This document shows positions 1 through 5,751 of a stretch of DNA of 6,281 nt, one piece after another (positions within the stretch are counted from its first letter, which is position 1; every line of letters begins with the position of its first letter). The translations under genes and the position numbers were made by a program. This stretch comes from Marinilabiliaceae bacterium UBA5213 (lineage in GTDB: Bacteria > Bacteroidota > Bacteroidia > Bacteroidales > Marinilabiliaceae), in contig DHVH01000231.1 in NCBI GenBank assembly GCA_002412555.1, forward strand, positions 1 to 6,281. Direction: 5' to 3'. The notes beneath the pieces are model-generated. The model was not told the DNA's origin. It searched no databases and saw only the letters and a list, made by a program, of their open reading frames with translations.

Positions 1-1011
1 CATGTCCATGGAGACCAGGAATTCGCACAGCGGAATCAGCGTATCCGGGTCGCCCCACAAAGCCACCCGTCGTCCATACAAATTGGTAGCGCTGTCGGCA
101 ATCAAATCCACGAGCCTGCCCCGGTCCGCCGTTATGCTGTCGGGTACCGGTACGTTGGCATGGCGGCTCAGTGACATCAGAAAGCGATCCGTCGCTTTTA
201 GTCCGATGGGGATATCCACCATGTCGAATTTGACCTTGCACTTGTTTTCAAGTGCAATGCAGGAATCTTCGGTAGAGTAGGGGCCCATGCCAATGGTGAA
301 TTTGCTATCACCCGTGGCTATCATCTCCTCCATGGTAGTGCCTCCTGATGGATACATGTGGAATTTACCATCCATCGGGGCATCCAGCACATCGGTGAAG
401 TCGGGAAACAAAATAGTCCGTGCTTCCATCTCCTTGGCCAGTCGCTTGATCTCCCGCATATCGGATGGTTCCATCCAGCCTGCCACCAGGTTCACCACAT
501 TCTTTTTCTTAAGGGTGGACGTAGAAAAACTTTTGACAAAGGAGGTCACCTGATTGGCATAACCGGTAACGTGCGTGCCGATGTAGCTTGGGGTGTTGCA
601 GAAAATGACTTTTTTGCCTTCAGGGATAAAGCCGTCGTCCTTGGCCTTGGAAATAATGGCCGTCATGTCGTCGCCAATGGTCTCCGACAAGCACGTGGTA
701 TGCACGGCAATTACTTCAGGGTTATAGACGGTGAATATGGTGTTGATGGACTGTATCAGGTTGGCCGAACCGCCAAAAACGGAGGCACCTTCGGTAAAGG
801 AACTGGTAGCGGCCATTACAGGCTCTTTAAAGTGGCGCGTGAGCGCACTTCGGTGGTAGGAGCAGCAGCCTTGTGAGCCGTGGCTGTGCGGCAGACAGCC
901 GTGTAAGCCCAGTGCGGCGTACATGGCACCTACCGGTTGACAAGTCTTGGCGGGGTTAATCGTCAAAGCCTTCCTGTCAATTTCTTTGGGCGTTGTGTGT
1001 TTTAATAACAT
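1..1011 (-). CDS. nifK: Nitrogenase MoFe protein beta chain NifK, 3' end cut off
   Basis: Beta subunit of dinitrogenase, which with NifD forms the cytoplasmic alpha2beta2 protein that holds the P-cluster and reduces N2. The reading frame is open from ATG at 1011 to the window edge, 337 codons, so the C-terminal part (about 120 residues in relatives) is missing. The three P-cluster cysteines are visible: C24 in NPAKTCQP, C49 in HGSQGC and C107 in TTCLSETIGDD. Their spacing (25 and 58) equals that of Azotobacter vinelandii NifK C70/C95/C153. Other family blocks are PSYIGTHVTG (141-150), GGTTMEEM (223-230), DRGRLVDLIADS (296-307) and ALWGDPD (317-323). C24 lies 46 residues nearer the N-terminus than in Azotobacter, so the N-terminal extension is absent, as is usual for clostridial-type NifK. 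It starts 23 bp after the nifD stop, in the same operon, with no Shine-Dalgarno sequence. Identification is very secure. Confidence 0.97.
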   Translation of the reverse strand, partial: MLLKHTTPKEIDRKALTINPAKTCQPVGAMYAALGLHGCLPHSHGSQGCCSYHRSALTRHFKEPVMAATSSFTEGASVFGGSANLIQSINTIFTVYNPEVIAVHTTCLSETIGDDMTAIISKAKDDGFIPEGKKVIFCNTPSYIGTHVTGYANQVTSFVKSFSTSTLKKKNVVNLVAGWMEPSDMREIKRLAKEMEARTILFPDFTDVLDAPMDGKFHMYPSGGTTMEEMIATGDSKFTIGMGPYSTEDSCIALENKCKVKFDMVDIPIGLKATDRFLMSLSRHANVPVPDSITADRGRLVDLIADSATNLYGRRVALWGDPDTLIPLCEFLVSMDM

Positions 1012-1034
1012 AGTATCGTCAGATTATAGGGTGA

Positions 1035-2663
1035 TTAATAGACATAAGCCGCTTCAATGACCTCTTCACGCTCCCAAGGCGCTTTGAGTTCCTTCCAAAT
1101 GGAAGTCGAAACCATCATGGCAATGTCGTTGTAGAAATTAATGGCGCCTTCAAAACCGGCGTAGGGGCCTCCTGAGTCGTAGTTGTGCAGCTGCTTCAAA
1201 GGAATACCCATTTTTTGAACCACATATTTCTCTTTGATACCGGCGCAGAAGATGTCCGGATGGTAGAGCTCAATCAGCTTATCCATCTCATAATGACTGA
1301 GGTCATCGATGACCAGGGTGCCTTTTTCCATGTCGGCCATCAATCCCCCATATTCATTGTATTCCAGGTCGATGGCTTTTTCCAGTTCCGCTATTTTTTC
1401 TTTGGTGATGCGCTCTTTAAAGCGTTTCTCATCTTTGGTGACGGTGATCTCCTCGATGTTTCTGGTATCGGCATCTACCTGAATGCTTGGCAGTACCCGG
1501 CGACCTTCATAATCATCGCGGTGTCCAAACTCATAACCGGCAGCAATGGTCTTTATGCCCAACTCGCTGAACAGCTCCTGGTAATGGTGCGCTCTGGATC
1601 CTCCTACAAATAGCATGGAAGTTTTGCCAGTAGTTTTGGGTAGCACCGCTTCACGGGCGATGTTGACTGCCGTCATTTCTTTAGCAATCACCTCTTCCAC
1701 TTTGGCCTTCAGTTCTTCGTCCTCAAAGTAGGCAGCCACCTTGCGCAGCGCTTTGGCGGTGGCATCTGCACCAATAAAGTTGACCTTGATCCAGGGGATG
1801 CCAAAGGACGTTTCCAGCATTTCGGCCACGTAATTGATGGATCGGTGGCACATTACCATGCTTAAGTCGGCCGTATGCGCCTGCTCAAATTGGGAGATGG
1901 TAGAGTTGCCCGAGAAGGTAGCTACCAGTTCGATGCCACATTTTTTGAACAGCTCTTCCAGCACAAAGGAGTCGCCACCTATGTTGTATTCGCCCAGCAG
2001 GTTGATGCGGTATTTGTAGGCGCCATTGACCGTGTCGTCGTTGCCAATCAAGTGCTTGTACAGCTGGTTGTTGGCGATGTGGTGACCGGCCGATTGAGAT
2101 ACCCCGCGGTAACCCTCGCACGAAAAGCCGAAAATGTTGATTTTGTTATCGTACTCTTCCATCATTTGCTTGGCCACACGGTGCACATCGTCACCAATCA
2201 AGCCAACGGGACAGGTAGAAAATACGCCAATGGCTTTAGGGTTGAATAATTCAACCGCCTCACGAATAGCCTGCTTGAGCTTATCTTCACCGCCAAACAC
2301 AATGTTAGCGTCCTGCATGTCGGTCGAGAAGCAGTAAGTGATGAAGTTGGCCTCTGCTTCCGTTTCCGGTTTGGTTTGGTTGCGGCGGGTCAGCCATGAG
2401 TAGTAGCCACAGCCAATGGGGCCATGTGTGATATTGATAATGTCGCGTGTGGGCCCTAAGACCACCCCTTTACAGCCCGCATAGGTACATCCTCTTTGGG
2501 TGATGATGCCCGGTATGGTGCGGATGTTGGCTTGTATTTGTGGGATGTTATCAGGATCGTTGTTGATAATGGCTTTGGCTCTTTTTTTGCCCACCTTTTT
2601 CGGATATTTTTCCACCACCAGGTCGCGGAACTTTTCCAAATCTGCTTTTTTCTTGGTTCCCAT
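1035..2663 (-). CDS. nifD: Nitrogenase MoFe protein alpha chain NifD
   Basis: Alpha subunit of dinitrogenase, 542 residues, carrying FeMo-cofactor and half of the P-cluster. P-cluster ligands are C59 (RGCTYAGC), C85 (HGPIGCG) and C151 (STCPVGLIGDD), with the same spacing as Azotobacter C62/C88/C154. The FeMo-co ligands are C272 (MVMCHRS) and H493 (KQLHNYD), equivalent to C275 and H442. The substrate-site residues Q190 and H194 are present in GVSQSAGHH, and R93 matches R96. Between the two cofactor ligands there are 54 more residues than in Azotobacter, placed roughly at 385-445, rich in K/E and ending near ADMEKGTLVIDD. This is the known insertion of clostridial-type NifD and argues for a group II/III enzyme. 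A perfect GGAGGAG lies 5 bases before the ATG, which fixes this start. The gene follows nifI2 by 14 bp. All catalytic residues are intact, so the enzyme should be functional. Confidence 0.98.
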   Translation of the reverse strand: MGTKKKADLEKFRDLVVEKYPKKVGKKRAKAIINNDPDNIPQIQANIRTIPGIITQRGCTYAGCKGVVLGPTRDIINITHGPIGCGYYSWLTRRNQTKPETEAEANFITYCFSTDMQDANIVFGGEDKLKQAIREAVELFNPKAIGVFSTCPVGLIGDDVHRVAKQMMEEYDNKINIFGFSCEGYRGVSQSAGHHIANNQLYKHLIGNDDTVNGAYKYRINLLGEYNIGGDSFVLEELFKKCGIELVATFSGNSTISQFEQAHTADLSMVMCHRSINYVAEMLETSFGIPWIKVNFIGADATAKALRKVAAYFEDEELKAKVEEVIAKEMTAVNIAREAVLPKTTGKTSMLFVGGSRAHHYQELFSELGIKTIAAGYEFGHRDDYEGRRVLPSIQVDADTRNIEEITVTKDEKRFKERITKEKIAELEKAIDLEYNEYGGLMADMEKGTLVIDDLSHYEMDKLIELYHPDIFCAGIKEKYVVQKMGIPLKQLHNYDSGGPYAGFEGAINFYNDIAMMVSTSIWKELKAPWEREEVIEAAYVY

Positions 2664-2668
2664 ATGTT

Positions 2669-2675
2669 CTCCTCC
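2669..2675 (-). promoter_or_regulatory. Strong Shine-Dalgarno site of nifD
   Basis: On the minus strand GGAGGAG ends 5 bases before the nifD ATG, inside the 14-bp gap after the nifI2 TAA. It is the only convincing Shine-Dalgarno sequence in the window; nifH, nifI1, nifI2, nifK and the upstream genes have A/T-rich leaders instead. It supports the chosen nifD start and suggests that nifD initiation is controlled differently from its neighbours. Confidence 0.8.
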
Positions 2676-2677
2676 AG

Positions 2678-3043
2678 TTAGTCTAATGTTATATCACCCG
2701 TCTCGCCCGTTCGCACTTTGATGGCATCTATGGTGTTGACCACAAATATTTTTCCATCGCCGCTTTTGCCGGATTGGTTGGCTTTAATGATGGTTGTCAC
2801 GGCCAAATCTTTTTTGTCGTCAGTTACGACCAGAGAAATAACTCTTTTGGATTTGAAGCGTGGCGTTTCAGGTATGTATTCATGCAGGGCCGGGCTCACA
2901 TCAGCGGCTTTTTCCAGATCGCCGTGTCCTTTGCCTCGTCCCAGCACCGCCATGGCAGTGAAAGAGGGCAGTCCCGCTTCCGAGAGAGCGATCTTTGTCT
3001 CCTGCATTTTGGCGATTCGTATTATGGCTAGTATTAATTTCAT
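2678..3043 (-). CDS. nifI2: PII-like nitrogenase regulator NifI2
   Basis: Second of the two PII-family (GlnB-like) proteins encoded inside this type of nif operon, 121 residues. In Methanococcus maripaludis NifI1 and NifI2 form a complex that binds dinitrogenase and blocks it when fixed nitrogen is present; 2-oxoglutarate relieves the block. Visible here are the PII start MKLILAIIR, the GRGKGHG segment leading into the T-loop (35-41), a long T-loop (about 41-66) without the uridylylation-site tyrosine context of GlnB, and the B-loop SGKSGDGKIFV (91-101) for nucleotide binding. The longer T-loop and the tail after KVRTGETGDI separate it from NifI1. The ATG follows a run of seven A residues, with no Shine-Dalgarno sequence. 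It is preceded by the heptamer-repeat region and lies 14 bp before nifD. Confidence 0.95.
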   Translation of the reverse strand: MKLILAIIRIAKMQETKIALSEAGLPSFTAMAVLGRGKGHGDLEKAADVSPALHEYIPETPRFKSKRVISLVVTDDKKDLAVTTIIKANQSGKSGDGKIFVVNTIDAIKVRTGETGDITLD

Positions 3044-3051
3044 TTTTTTTC

Positions 3052-3213
3052 AGTTATCAGTAAACAGTTATCAGTTGTTGGTTTATAGTTATTAGTTGAT
3101 GGTTTATAGTTTTTAGTTTATAGTTTTTAGTTTGTGGTTGATGGTTCAATTCACAACTCCGAACTCACAACCTTCAACCCTAAACCCTAAACCCTAAACC
3201 CTGAACCCTCAAC
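3052..3213. repeat. Inverted array of degenerate 7-base repeats filling the nifI1-nifI2 gap
   Basis: Read on the plus strand, 3052-3149 divides without gaps into 14 heptamers of the form RGTTNNN; one unit, at 3059, has GTA for GTT. After a single base, 3151-3213 divides into 9 heptamers of the form NNNNAAC, the reverse complement of GTTNNNN. The best-conserved units are AGTTTAT/AGTTTTT in the left arm and CCTAAAC in the right arm. The arms pair in register (positions summing to 3315): 3136-3146 with 3169-3179 matches 10 of 11, and 3102-3146 with 3169-3213 pairs at about three quarters of positions in the minus-strand RNA, counting G-U. The array covers 162 of the 176 bases between the nifI1 and nifI2 coding regions. 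Seven is not a multiple of three and no ORF runs through it, so it is non-coding. Short heptamer repeats (STRR) are known from cyanobacteria; I do not recognise this one as a named family. Confidence 0.85.
3178..3208 (-). promoter_or_regulatory. G-quadruplex motif, plant-telomere-like TTTAGGG units
   Basis: The minus strand, which is the sense strand of the nif mRNA, carries five GGG tracts at 3178-3180, 3185-3187, 3192-3194, 3199-3201 and 3206-3208, each separated by exactly four bases. This fits the canonical four-tract G-quadruplex rule with one tract to spare. The motif is part of the right arm of the heptamer array and lies in the transcript between nifI1 and nifI2. Folding into a quadruplex would compete with the long hairpin that uses the same bases. 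The motif is seen directly; folding and function are inferred. Confidence 0.6.
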
Positions 3214-3219
3214 TTTTTT

Positions 3220-3543
3220 CTATTCTTTAAACCCTGATGAGATGGTGTAGGCTTCTTCGATGGGGGTGACAAAAATTTTACCATCTCCAAACTGTCCGCC
3301 GTCATCGCTGCGTGCTGCATTGATAATGGTTTCAACCACAAAATCCTTGTCTTTATCAGGAATGACCAACATGAGCATTTCTTTAGGTAGTTCGTCGTAG
3401 GTCACATTTCCTACTTTCAGACCCCGCTGCTTGCCCCGTCCGAAAACGGGTAATTTGGTCACTGCAGGAAATCCTGCATCGAATAATGATTTAAGTACGG
3501 CCGGTGATTTTTCGGGACGCACAATGGCTCTTAACATATACAT
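3220..3543 (-). CDS. nifI1: PII-like nitrogenase regulator NifI1
   Basis: First of the paired PII-like regulators, 107 residues, expected to act with NifI2 in 2-oxoglutarate- and nucleotide-dependent inhibition of the NifDK protein. The protein opens with MYMLRAIVRPEK, followed by the FGRGKQRG block (34-41) before a short T-loop, then YDELPKEMLMLV (49-60), a block typical of NifI1, and the B-loop region GGQFGDGKIFV (82-92). The length is normal for the family. ATG codons occur at residues 1 and 3; the first gives an N-terminus of the usual length, while starting at residue 3 would lose only two residues. No Shine-Dalgarno sequence is visible. The stop is TAG and is followed after 6 bases by the heptamer array. 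The gap to nifH is 129 bp. Confidence 0.95.
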   Translation of the reverse strand: MYMLRAIVRPEKSPAVLKSLFDAGFPAVTKLPVFGRGKQRGLKVGNVTYDELPKEMLMLVIPDKDKDFVVETIINAARSDDGGQFGDGKIFVTPIEEAYTISSGFKE

Positions 3544-3672
3544 AGCTTTGTGTTTTTTAAGTTTTAAGTAGATAGAATGCTGTTAGTAAACTTTCGTAAA
3601 TGACTGTTTCAAAATCGAGAATATAGTTTACTCCGATTTTTCGGGACAGTATTTGGCGTATTCTTTCATAGA
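3544..3672 (-). other. nifH-nifI1 spacer with an in-frame 14-codon run after the nifH amber stop
   Basis: Directly after the nifH TAG the same frame stays open for 14 codons (3631-3672) to a TAA at 3628-3630. It reads S followed by MKEYAKYCPEKSE, and its second codon is an ATG (3667-3669). It could be untranslated spacer, a 13-residue micro-ORF, or a former C-terminal extension of NifH cut off by the amber codon. The rest of the spacer is AT-rich. I see no convincing terminator; the only hairpin is a 4-bp CCGA/TCGG stem near 3633-3644 without a U-run, so nifH and nifI1 are probably co-transcribed. Confidence 0.35.
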
Positions 3673-4497
3673 CTAGTTCAATACTCCGAAGTCAATCAGT
3701 AGACTTTCCAATTCCTCCATTTCAAGGGGGGTGGGCAGAACCATCATTTTGTTCTCATCAATTTTTTTAGCCAGCGCCCGGTATTCATCCGCCTGTACGT
3801 GGGTAGGATCGTGATCGATGACTGTTTTGCGGTTGATTTCAGCGTGCTGAACCATGTTATCCCGGGGGATAAAGTGAATCATTTGTGTGCCCAATTTTCT
3901 GGCAAACTCCTCAATCATATTGGCTTCATTGTCCACTTTACGAGAGTTACAGATCAGACCTCCCAGTCGCACGGTACCTGCTTTTCCAAATTTTGCGATG
4001 GACTTGCAGATGTTGTTGGCAGCATACATGGCCATCATTTCTCCGGAGAAAACGATGTAAACCTCTTCTGCTTTTCCATCGCGGATAGGCATGGCAAATC
4101 CGCCACAAACCACATCACCCAATACATCGTAAAAGACATAGTCCAGTTGCTTGTCAGAGTCATAGGCGCCCAATTGTTCCAGAAGGTTAATGGAAGTAAT
4201 GATACCGCGACCAGCACATCCAACTCCTGGTTCAGGACCACCCGACTCCACACATTTGGTATCACCAAAGCCTGGTTTCAATACATCCTCCAAATCAATG
4301 TCCTCACCCTCTTCGCGCAGTGTGTCCAGTACTGTTCTTTGTGCCATTCCATGTAGCAATAATCTGGTTGAATCCGCTTTTGGGTCACAACCCACAATCA
4401 TCACTTTTTTCCCAAGTTCTGCCAGACCGGCAACTGTGTTTTGGGTTGTGGTACTTTTGCCAATACCACCTTTTCCGTAAATCGCAATTTTTCTCAT
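3673..4497 (-). CDS. nifH: Nitrogenase iron protein (dinitrogenase reductase) NifH
   Basis: Homodimeric ATPase that passes electrons from a [4Fe-4S] cluster to NifDK, two MgATP per electron; it is also used in cofactor maturation. The 274 residues show the P-loop GKGGIGKST (8-16), switch I segment CDPKADST (37-44), cluster ligands C94 in GVGCAGRG and C131 in VVCGGFAMP, and the switch II block YDVLGD (123-128). R97 corresponds to Azotobacter Arg100, the target of DraT ADP-ribosylation in some bacteria; no draT is visible here and the NifI pair suggests another mode of control. C94 and C131 are two residues further apart than in Azotobacter, from a slightly longer loop at 111-118. The C-terminus ends soon after LLIDFGVLN, shorter than in several relatives. 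It is the first gene of the operon, with an AT-rich leader and no Shine-Dalgarno sequence. Confidence 0.98.
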   Translation of the reverse strand: MRKIAIYGKGGIGKSTTTQNTVAGLAELGKKVMIVGCDPKADSTRLLLHGMAQRTVLDTLREEGEDIDLEDVLKPGFGDTKCVESGGPEPGVGCAGRGIITSINLLEQLGAYDSDKQLDYVFYDVLGDVVCGGFAMPIRDGKAEEVYIVFSGEMMAMYAANNICKSIAKFGKAGTVRLGGLICNSRKVDNEANMIEEFARKLGTQMIHFIPRDNMVQHAEINRKTVIDHDPTHVQADEYRALAKKIDENKMMVLPTPLEMEELESLLIDFGVLN

Positions 4498-4925
4498 GTC
4501 AGTATCGTTTAATTGGTTTGTTTGGTAAGAGGCATTGAAAGAAGTGTGCCGCGACTTTGTATTTTGCAGAAGTGATTTTTTATTTACTTATAATTGGTTT
4601 TAAATCAAATATTTAAAACCCTTCAAAAACACTATTTCAATTAAGTTTAAATAAGCCGTTCTTGTTTTTAGAACCTATTGGTATTAAAAAAACGAAGAAG
4701 CTACCAAAAGGTAGGAAAGAGAAGAGGTCTTTTTGACTGCAAAGCAGTTTTGTGATTAAAAAGCTATTCTATTTGTAAAATTATTTGCAGTTAATTGGCT
4801 GTACATGAGCGACTTTAGTGTTTATTTGCGAGTGCCGAAAATTCTGTCTCCCCAAGTATTAAGTTGTGGCGCGGTTTCTGATTTAGGAACTGGCGGACCT
4901 TTAAAAATTTACTAAAACTTGTAAT
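4498..4925. promoter_or_regulatory. Divergent AT-rich intergenic region upstream of nifH
   Basis: This 428-bp region separates nifH from the plus-strand gene at 4926 and must contain the promoters for both. No gene is apparent. Two small perfect hairpins are visible: CTACC-AAAA-GGTAG at 4701-4714 and ACTGC-AAA-GCAGT at 4736-4748. On the minus strand the first is followed after 8 bases by seven T residues, so a weak terminator or attenuator for nifH transcripts is conceivable. I found no clear match to the Bacteroidota promoter (TTTG and TAnnTTTG), no NifA-type TGT-N10-ACA site, and only a degenerate sigma-54-like sequence at 4536-4551. The promoter type therefore remains undecided. Confidence 0.5.
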
Positions 4926-5360
4926 ATGACAACCATCAGCACCACTATTTCACCTGAGTTTATTAAATTGGCTCAGGAGAGTCTGCAGCATGCCAATCAG
5001 TATTTTTCAATATTGGATAAAAGTTTGAGCCAGTCGTCACTTTTTAGCAACGACCTTAAATACAGTATGGCTTTAATGACCGTAGAGAAATACTTTGTGG
5101 CGCTAATGGCCTGTTATGAAGAACTGCCCTCGCACCATGTGCCGCTGGGCTTATTCAGGGAAGCCGAAATGGTAGAGACAGAATTGACCCCATCCATTAA
5201 GCAGACCTGCATTCTGACCGGGAAGTTTGAAGGTATTTGTTCGCTCGAAGATTTTGGTTACCGCACACCGACTTCTCAGGATTTAAGTGAAATGATTGAG
5301 GGAATGCGCGAGTTAAAAGCCTTGACTGAGAAGAGGGTCGGGGAGCTGGTTGCTGGTTAA
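4926..5360 (+). CDS. Hypothetical helical protein, possibly HEPN-like
   Basis: I do not recognise this 144-residue protein with certainty. It looks cytoplasmic and mostly helical, without a signal peptide or membrane segment. The helix EFIKLAQESLQHANQYFSIL (11-30) is followed by LKYSMALMTVEKYFVALMACYE (44-65), then a variable middle and a final stretch from GYRTPTSQDLSEMIEGMREL (111-130) to the end. This layout resembles HEPN-domain proteins, where a helical pair precedes a C-terminal helix after a Y-x-x-P type turn, but the catalytic R-x4-6-H motif of HEPN ribonucleases is not present. Initiation is at an ATG with an A/T-rich leader and no Shine-Dalgarno sequence. It is divergent from nifH across 428 bp, and its TAA overlaps the stop of the convergent Nif11 gene. 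Its position between nif genes suggests a nitrogen-fixation link, by inference only. Confidence 0.75.
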   Translation: MTTISTTISPEFIKLAQESLQHANQYFSILDKSLSQSSLFSNDLKYSMALMTVEKYFVALMACYEELPSHHVPLGLFREAEMVETELTPSIKQTCILTGKFEGICSLEDFGYRTPTSQDLSEMIEGMRELKALTEKRVGELVAG

Positions 5361-5596
5361 ATGAAGCGGGTGAGACTCATTTTTAGCTGCAAAACGTACT
5401 CGCCCTGGTCATGGCTTTGGCATTGCACCAATAGTGCGTTAAAAGTATTCTCCAGCTCCAGAGGGGTGAAGGATAAATCCTGCTGAAGGAGCATCTCCAT
5501 TAATTCCTTATGGTCGCGACAGGCATTGCACTGCCGCCGAAATTCCACTTCCTTTTCAAAACGCTTTAAAAAAGCATAAGCATTACTAATAGGCAT
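5357..5596 (-). CDS. Nif11-family small protein
   Basis: Protein of 79 residues whose first 50 or so match the Nif11 domain pattern: a short start and the helix AYAFLKRFEKEVEFRRQ (6-22), a central helix ELMEMLLQQD (31-40), then the typical LSFTPLELENTF (41-52). Nif11 domains were first named from nitrogen-fixation loci and also occur as leader peptides of RiPP precursors. Here there is no Gly-Gly-type cleavage motif and the tail from residue 53 is not a Cys/Ser/Thr-rich core, so a stand-alone nif-associated protein is more likely than a RiPP precursor. It has a CxxC pair (C23, C26) and one further cysteine (C59). It follows the NifX-like gene by 155 bp on the same strand. Its TAA (5357-5359) overlaps the TAA of the convergent plus-strand gene (5358-5360), leaving no room for a terminator. 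The biochemical role is unknown. Confidence 0.8.
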   Translation of the reverse strand: MPISNAYAFLKRFEKEVEFRRQCNACRDHKELMEMLLQQDLSFTPLELENTFNALLVQCQSHDQGEYVLQLKMSLTRFI

Positions 5597-5665
5597 AATC
5601 TCTATTTTAGTTTGTCTCCCATCCCCTTTTTTCTTTTCCCCTACTTACCCAATCGACCTTTCTTA

Positions 5666-5686
5666 CCCTACCAGCCCTTCCCTCCC
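5666..5686 (-). promoter_or_regulatory. G-quadruplex motif in purine-rich leader of the Nif11 gene
   Basis: On the minus strand, sense for the Nif11 gene, four GGG tracts lie at 5684-5686, 5680-5682, 5675-5677 and 5666-5668, with loops of 1, 2 and 6 bases, a compact canonical quadruplex motif. The surrounding minus strand from about 5605 to 5690 is strongly purine-rich, with more G runs closer to the gene. The sequence is non-coding and no Shine-Dalgarno site is obvious. Confidence 0.5.
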
Positions 5687-5740
5687 TGCGGGATTCCGCT
5701 GCGCTTCACCTCTTCATCCCGCTTTGCGGGACTGCGCTTC
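5687..5740. repeat. REP-like GC-rich repeat with hairpin
   Basis: Two related units are seen on the plus strand. TGCGGGA followed by CTGCGCTTC occurs at 5687-5707, where five extra bases separate the two halves, and at 5725-5740, where they are adjacent. The second unit overlaps a perfect 6-bp hairpin TCCCGC-TTT-GCGGGA at 5717-5731. The element is far richer in GC than its surroundings and lies just downstream of the NifX-like stop codon. No U-run follows the hairpin on the minus strand, so it looks like a repetitive extragenic element that may protect the 3' end of the NifX-like mRNA rather than an intrinsic terminator. Confidence 0.6.
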
Positions 5741-5751
5741 GCTTGTCCCCT

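Noticed and set aside
358..876. Plus-strand 172-residue reading frame
   Set aside because: It lies wholly opposite the conserved nifK coding sequence, and its protein shows no recognisable motif; it is a shadow frame.
3178..3213. Eukaryotic telomere or contaminant sequence because of the CCCTAAA units
   Set aside because: The units are part of a longer degenerate heptamer array flanked on both sides by intact bacterial nif genes of one operon.
3799..4356. Plus-strand 185-residue reading frame
   Set aside because: It is antisense to the highly conserved nifH gene and has no family features.
4536..4551. Sigma-54-like promoter on the minus strand before nifH (CGGCAC-N5-TTTCA)
   Set aside because: Two mismatches to TGGCAC-N5-TTGCA, one of them in the key GC of the -12 element, and no TGT-N10-ACA activator site was found upstream.
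4701..4714. Intrinsic terminator in the divergent region
   Set aside because: The stem has only 5 bp and the T-run begins 8 bases after it, too weak and too distant for a confident terminator.
5357..5596. RiPP precursor with a Nif11 leader
   Set aside because: No Gly-Gly-type cleavage site, no Cys/Ser/Thr-rich core, and no modification or export enzyme gene in the window.
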